Below, piece after piece: positions 5,055-5,062 of a stretch of 5,062 bases of DNA. Under the pieces are notes generated by a model that was not told where the DNA came from, searched no databases, and saw only the letters and a list, made by a program, of their open reading frames with translations. The stretch comes from Desulfobacterales bacterium. Lineage in GTDB: Bacteria > Desulfobacterota > Desulfobulbia > Desulfobulbales > BM004. The stretch spans positions 1-5,062 of the forward strand of contig JAUXHH010000144.1 of NCBI GenBank assembly GCA_030621655.1, read 5' to 3'. Position 1 is the first letter of the stretch, and every line of letters begins with the position of its first letter. Both the position numbers and the translations under genes were made by a program.

Positions 5055-5062
5055 TTAAGTCA

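Overview
The window reads like accessory chromosome from a Desulfobacterota-type anaerobe (sulfate- or metal-reducing deltaproteobacterial lineage). The grounds are a membrane-anchored tetraheme c-type cytochrome translationally coupled to a Tat-exported ferredoxin-like Fe-S subunit, moderate GC in the genes and AT-rich intergenic DNA. The taxonomic call is inference; no rRNA or other marker gene is present.

Layout. (1) Positions 1-698, minus strand: the start of a respiratory operon. The tetraheme cytochrome (222-698) is followed, with a 4-bp ATGA overlap, by the first 75 codons of a 4Fe-4S protein with a twin-arginine signal (1-225, cut by the window edge). This order matches periplasmic-facing quinone/cytochrome oxidoreductase modules of the Cbc/Nrf/Hmc type, whose next gene is usually an NrfD-like membrane subunit. 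(2) Positions 699-1124: an AT-rich divergent regulatory region with a candidate minus-strand promoter flanked by two copies of a palindrome (TACCACA-n-TGTGGTA type, centres 57 bp apart), and a 13-bp tandem repeat beside the cytochrome Shine-Dalgarno. (3) Positions 1125-2954, plus strand: a 609-aa protein with an N-terminal coiled coil and about 17-18 membrane segments, resembling DUF2339-type membrane proteins in architecture. (4) Positions 2955-3258: a convergent intergenic region holding two hairpins, a perfect 24-bp tandem duplication and a 19-bp inverted repeat built of GGCAC octamers. (5) Positions 3259-4933, minus strand: a two-gene unit, an intact LolD/MacB-type ABC ATPase (4256-4933) overlapping by 11 bp an unrecognised 8-TM membrane protein (3259-4266) with a CPFC motif and further cysteines. 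(6) Positions 4934-5062: non-coding, ending in six tandem TGGAGTRW-like octamers.

How they fit together. The cytochrome and Fe-S protein should form one electron-transfer complex at the outer face of the cytoplasmic membrane. The ABC ATPase and the 8-TM protein look co-translated and may form a transporter or membrane-remodelling unit, although the membrane protein does not look like the FtsX/MacB permeases that normally partner this ATPase class. The plus-strand membrane protein stands alone. The most unusual points are the ATPase/cysteine-motif membrane pair, the paired operator architecture, and three different intergenic repeats that all show an 8-bp (or 3 x 8-bp) period.
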